Below are positions 61,292 to 64,000 of a stretch of DNA of 64,000 nt, one piece after another. Source of the DNA: Rhizobium etli CFN 42 (GTDB lineage Bacteria > Pseudomonadota > Alphaproteobacteria > Rhizobiales > Rhizobiaceae). Position 1 is the stretch's first letter. Each line of letters starts with the position of its first letter. Below the pieces are notes generated by a model. The model saw only the letters and a list, made by a program, of their open reading frames with translations. It was not told the DNA's origin and ran no database searches. The position numbers and the translations under genes were made by a program. The stretch is taken from positions 437,001-501,000 of the forward strand of contig NC_007761.1 of NCBI RefSeq assembly GCF_000092045.1, given 5' to 3'.

Positions 61292-62232
61292 GCCTTGCGG
61301 CCCAGTTCGAGCAGTCGCGTCATCGAGATCGAGCCGACGGCGGCCTTTTCGCCATCCTGAACGGCCGCTTCATCGACGCCCTGCCAGATCATTTCGGCGA
61401 GCGCATCGCGCAGGCTGAGTGATTGCGGCAGGGCATAGGCAAGCCCGCTTTTGGTCGGCTCCATGCTTTCCTTCAGCGGCAGCAGCGACATCAGCTTCAG
61501 CGCCCGGTCGGAGGTGCCGGTCAGTTGCTGCACGAAGGGATCGGCGGGCTCGGTGAGGATCTTTTCCGGCGTCGAACATTGCAGCAAGCGACCCTGGCTC
61601 ATCACCGCGATCTGATTGCCGAGATGGAAGGCCTCGTCCATGTCGTGGGTGACGAGAATGATGGTGGTGCCGAACTGCTTCTGGATCGCCAGCAGGTCGT
61701 CCTGCGCCTTGCCGCGGATGACGGGATCGAGCGCGCCGAAGGGTTCGTCCATCAGCAGCAGTTCCGGTTCGGCGGCCAGCGCCCGGGCGACCCCGACGCG
61801 CTGCTGCTGGCCGCCGGAAAGCTGGTGCGGATATTTGTCGGCGAAAGTTGCCGGATCGAGGTTGAACAGTCCGAGCAGTTCCTCGACGCGGGCGGCGATA
61901 CGGGCCGAATCCCATTCCAGAAGCTGCGGCACGGTGGCGATATTCTGCGCCACGGTGCGGTGTGGAAACAGGCCGTGCCCCTGGATGGCGTAGCCGATCC
62001 GGCGGCGAAGCTCGGTCACCTCGACGTCCATGACATTCTGGCCGCCGACGAAGATCTCGCCTTGGGTGATCGGCACCAGCCGGTTGATCATCCGCATCAG
62101 CGTCGATTTGCCGGAGCCGGAGGTGCCGACGATGACGGTGATCGAACCCTTTTCGACCTGCATCGAGACATTGTCGACGACGGTGGCGGCGCCATAGCGC
62201 TTGGTGACGTTGCGGATCTCGATCATGCTCAT
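61288..62232 (-). CDS. Osmoprotectant ABC transporter ATPase (YehX/OpuCA-like)
   Basis: A 314-residue ATPase. Walker A is VGTSGSGKSTLMRMI, the Q-loop YAIQGHGLFPH, the signature LSGGQQQRVGVARA, Walker B LLLMDEPFGALD and the switch VTHDMDEAFHL. A C-terminal part of about 70 residues is a shortened CBS-like tail. It overlaps both neighbours by four bases. Confidence 0.92.
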   Translation of the reverse strand: MSMIEIRNVTKRYGAATVVDNVSMQVEKGSITVIVGTSGSGKSTLMRMINRLVPITQGEIFVGGQNVMDVEVTELRRRIGYAIQGHGLFPHRTVAQNIATVPQLLEWDSARIAARVEELLGLFNLDPATFADKYPHQLSGGQQQRVGVARALAAEPELLLMDEPFGALDPVIRGKAQDDLLAIQKQFGTTIILVTHDMDEAFHLGNQIAVMSQGRLLQCSTPEKILTEPADPFVQQLTGTSDRALKLMSLLPLKESMEPTKSGLAYALPQSLSLRDALAEMIWQGVDEAAVQDGEKAAVGSISMTRLLELGRKA

Positions 62233-63395
62233 GCGGCGGGCCCCCGGATGCTGTCGATGACCGCATCGAGGATGACGGCCGATGAGAAGGCGAAGAAGAC
62301 GGTCGGCACGGCGCCGAGCAGGACGAGATCCATCGCCGTCTGCCCGAGCCCCTGGAAGATGAAGATGCCGAAGCCGCCGCCGCCGATCAAAGCGGCGATC
62401 GTCACCATGCCGATCGCCTGCACCAGCACGATGCGGATACCGGTGAGGATGACGGGAAAGGCAAGCGGCATGTCGATACCGGTCAGGATCTGCCGACGCG
62501 TCAGCCCCATGCCGGCCGCGGCGTCCCGCACTGAGGGATCGACGCCCTCAAGGCCGACGACGGTATTGGCGACGATCGGCAGCAGCGAATAGAGCACCAG
62601 CGCGATCAGCGCCGGCGCCGTGCCGATGCCGCGGATGCCGATATCGGCGGCTAGCGGCACATGCGTGGCGAGATAGCCGAGCGGCAGCATCAGCAGGCCG
62701 AAAAGCGCAAGGCTTGGGATCGTCTGGATGAGGCTCAAGCCCTGCAGCACGATGGCGCGCAGCCGCGGCACCCAGAAGCAGAGAATGCCGAGCGGCAGGC
62801 CGAGGACGATCGCGATGGCGAGCGAACCGAGCGCCAGCAGCAGATGCGCGAAGGCTTCCGTGCGGAACTGCGCCGCCCGCGTCGAGAATTCCTTCATGAT
62901 CGACAGGCTGTCGAGCAGGCCGGAGGACAGGAAGGCGAAGAGCAGCGCCGCATAGCCTGCAAGCGCTGCGACCCGCATCCAGGGCGCCAGCCGGATCTTC
63001 ACCAGCGCGTCGGAGATAATGAGCCCGATCACCGCGAACAGCACCCAGAAACCACCGCCGGGCGTCATGCGGGCCACGGTGCTGCCCGGCGGCGTCGCGG
63101 CGGTCGAGACGAGGCCAATCGCTGCGATCAGCGCCGCAAGGCAGAGCGTGGCGATCGCAAGCCGGGCCAATGCACTGCGCAGAAATAGCGCCGCCAAGGC
63201 GGTCAGGATAAGCAGCGCGCTCAGAATGATGACGGAAGGCTGGGGAAGAAGCTGGGTCAGCAGCATCGGCTTGCCGGCGGCGATGCGGTTCGCCTTCACA
63301 TAGATGAAGGGCATCAGTGCGGTCGACGTGACGCCGCCGGCCACCAGAACCGCGCCGAGCCGGTCCAGCCTGCGGACCGCTGAGGTTTCTTCCAT
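62229..63395 (-). CDS. Osmoprotectant ABC transporter permease (YehY-like)
   Basis: A 388-residue permease, longer than the other. An N-terminal group of helices (ALLILTALAALFLRSALARLA and others) precedes the transport domain (LIALVLYSLLPIVANTVVGLEG, GMGLTRRQILTGIDMPLAFPV). Large and small permeases flanking an ATPase match E. coli yehZYXW order. It follows the binding-protein gene by 57 bases. Confidence 0.9.
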   Translation of the reverse strand: MEETSAVRRLDRLGAVLVAGGVTSTALMPFIYVKANRIAAGKPMLLTQLLPQPSVIILSALLILTALAALFLRSALARLAIATLCLAALIAAIGLVSTAATPPGSTVARMTPGGGFWVLFAVIGLIISDALVKIRLAPWMRVAALAGYAALLFAFLSSGLLDSLSIMKEFSTRAAQFRTEAFAHLLLALGSLAIAIVLGLPLGILCFWVPRLRAIVLQGLSLIQTIPSLALFGLLMLPLGYLATHVPLAADIGIRGIGTAPALIALVLYSLLPIVANTVVGLEGVDPSVRDAAAGMGLTRRQILTGIDMPLAFPVILTGIRIVLVQAIGMVTIAALIGGGGFGIFIFQGLGQTAMDLVLLGAVPTVFFAFSSAVILDAVIDSIRGPAA

Positions 63396-63452
63396 CGATC
63401 CAACCTTATGGGAAGAGATGCTCCGCCCGCTGCCGGGCGGAGCGGGCGATGA

Positions 63453-64000
63453 TTACTTCAGGAATCCCTTTTCCTTGAGATAGGCCTCGGCGACGGATTT
63501 TGCCGGCTCGCCGTCGACCTGGATCTTGGCGTTCAGTTTGCGCAGCTCGTCGGCGCTGAGGCTCTTGAAGATCGGCGAGAGGATTTCCTCGATCTTCGGA
63601 TTGGCCTTCAACACCGCTTCGCGGATGATCGGCGTCGGCGCATAGACCTGCTGCACGCCCTTGTCGTCTTCGAGAACGGTGAGTTCGGCCGCTTCGATCG
63701 CGCCGTCGGTGCCGTAGACCATAGCGGTGTTGACGCCGTTCGTCTGGTCGGCCGCCGCCTTGATCGTCGCCGCCGTATCGCCGCCGGAGAGGACGACCAT
63801 CTGATCGGGTTTCAGCTGGAAGCCGTAGGTCGTTTGGAAGGCGGGAAGCGCGCCGGCCGAATTGACGAATTCGGAAGAGGCCGCAAGCTTGGCGGTGCCG
63901 CCGCCGGCAACCCATTTGCCGAAATCGGACATGGTCTTCAGTTTGTTCGGGCTGGCGACGTCGTTGCGCACGGCGAGCGCCCAGGTGTTATTAGCCGGCG
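63453..64000 (-). CDS. Osmoprotectant-binding periplasmic protein (OsmF/YehZ-like), N-terminus beyond window
   Basis: About 182 C-terminal residues. The visible part runs from ANNTWALAVRND through SDFGKWVAGGGTAKLAASSEF and MVVLSGGDTAATIKAAADQT to AEAYLKEKGFLK. This is the type II fold of quaternary-amine binding proteins (OpuAC family). The frame remains open at the window end with no start or signal peptide, so the gene continues on the minus strand past 64000. It is first in the operon. Confidence 0.9.
   Translation of the reverse strand, partial: PANNTWALAVRNDVASPNKLKTMSDFGKWVAGGGTAKLAASSEFVNSAGALPAFQTTYGFQLKPDQMVVLSGGDTAATIKAAADQTNGVNTAMVYGTDGAIEAAELTVLEDDKGVQQVYAPTPIIREAVLKANPKIEEILSPIFKSLSADELRKLNAKIQVDGEPAKSVAEAYLKEKGFLK

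Overview
This 64-kb window is high-GC alphaproteobacterial chromosome. It looks like the Rhizobium etli/leguminosarum group. The grounds are a FrcR-FrcBCAK-type fructose locus, rhizobial palindromic intergenic repeats, a small RNA with three anti-Shine-Dalgarno loops of the alpha-r14 type, an rpmH-rnpA-yidC-engB block and GGAAC-N16-CGTT general-stress promoters. Species assignment is inference. Most of the window is core and metabolic DNA. No phage, plasmid replication genes, CRISPR array or rRNA operon was seen.

Layout. 1-6 kb: the 3' part of a BchE-like radical SAM gene, ada coupled to a PEP-mutase-family gene, lldD, then a fatty acid desaturase divergent from an ArsR-type regulator. 6-15.4 kb: argB; a sigma/anti-sigma/fasciclin operon whose sigma gene is frameshifted; an HWE-type histidine kinase; small hypothetical genes; a cold-shock gene; engB, yidC, rnpA and rpmH, with a near-consensus promoter for rpmH. 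15.4-19.2 kb: a chemoreceptor and a histidine kinase. 19.3-23.2 kb: tRNA-Arg(ACG) followed by a poorly conserved stretch of orphan membrane, secreted and helix-turn-helix-like genes with a decayed remnant. 23.3-30.9 kb: a methyltransferase, an aldo/keto reductase, the alpha-r14-type sRNA, a lipoprotein hydrolase, a hydroxyproline-type oxidase/epimerase pair behind a large palindrome, and a TetR-SnoaL-TfoX operon whose TfoX gene is frameshifted. 31-39 kb: a winged-helix/TPR regulator, cupin, RidA, a GGDEF-EAL protein, a quinone oxidoreductase with a probable TetR regulator, and a manganese catalase fused to a DUF892 domain. 39.4-45 kb: the fructose uptake locus (mutarotase, frcR, frcB, frcC, frcA, frcK). 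45-55 kb: pyrC, a diguanylate cyclase, a DUF1772/TetR divergent pair, pyrE, fructokinase, otsA and pgi. 55-64 kb: fadD, a PRC-barrel stress gene, a GH2 beta-mannosidase, a glyoxalase I and a YehZYXW/OpuC-type osmoprotectant ABC transporter that runs off the end.

How the parts fit. The FrcBCA importer, fructokinase and pgi together take fructose into hexose phosphates. OtsA (trehalose), the osmoprotectant ABC system, the catalase fusion and the PRC-barrel gene point to osmotic and general stress. Regulation is unusually readable. At least six promoter regions carry strong palindromes beside ArsR- or TetR-family genes or catabolic operons, and two genes have EcfG/RpoE2-type promoters. Four genes or remnants look broken (ECF sigma, TfoX, glyoxalase, and a tentative BA14K-like remnant). 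The two single frameshifts could be real decay or sequence errors.
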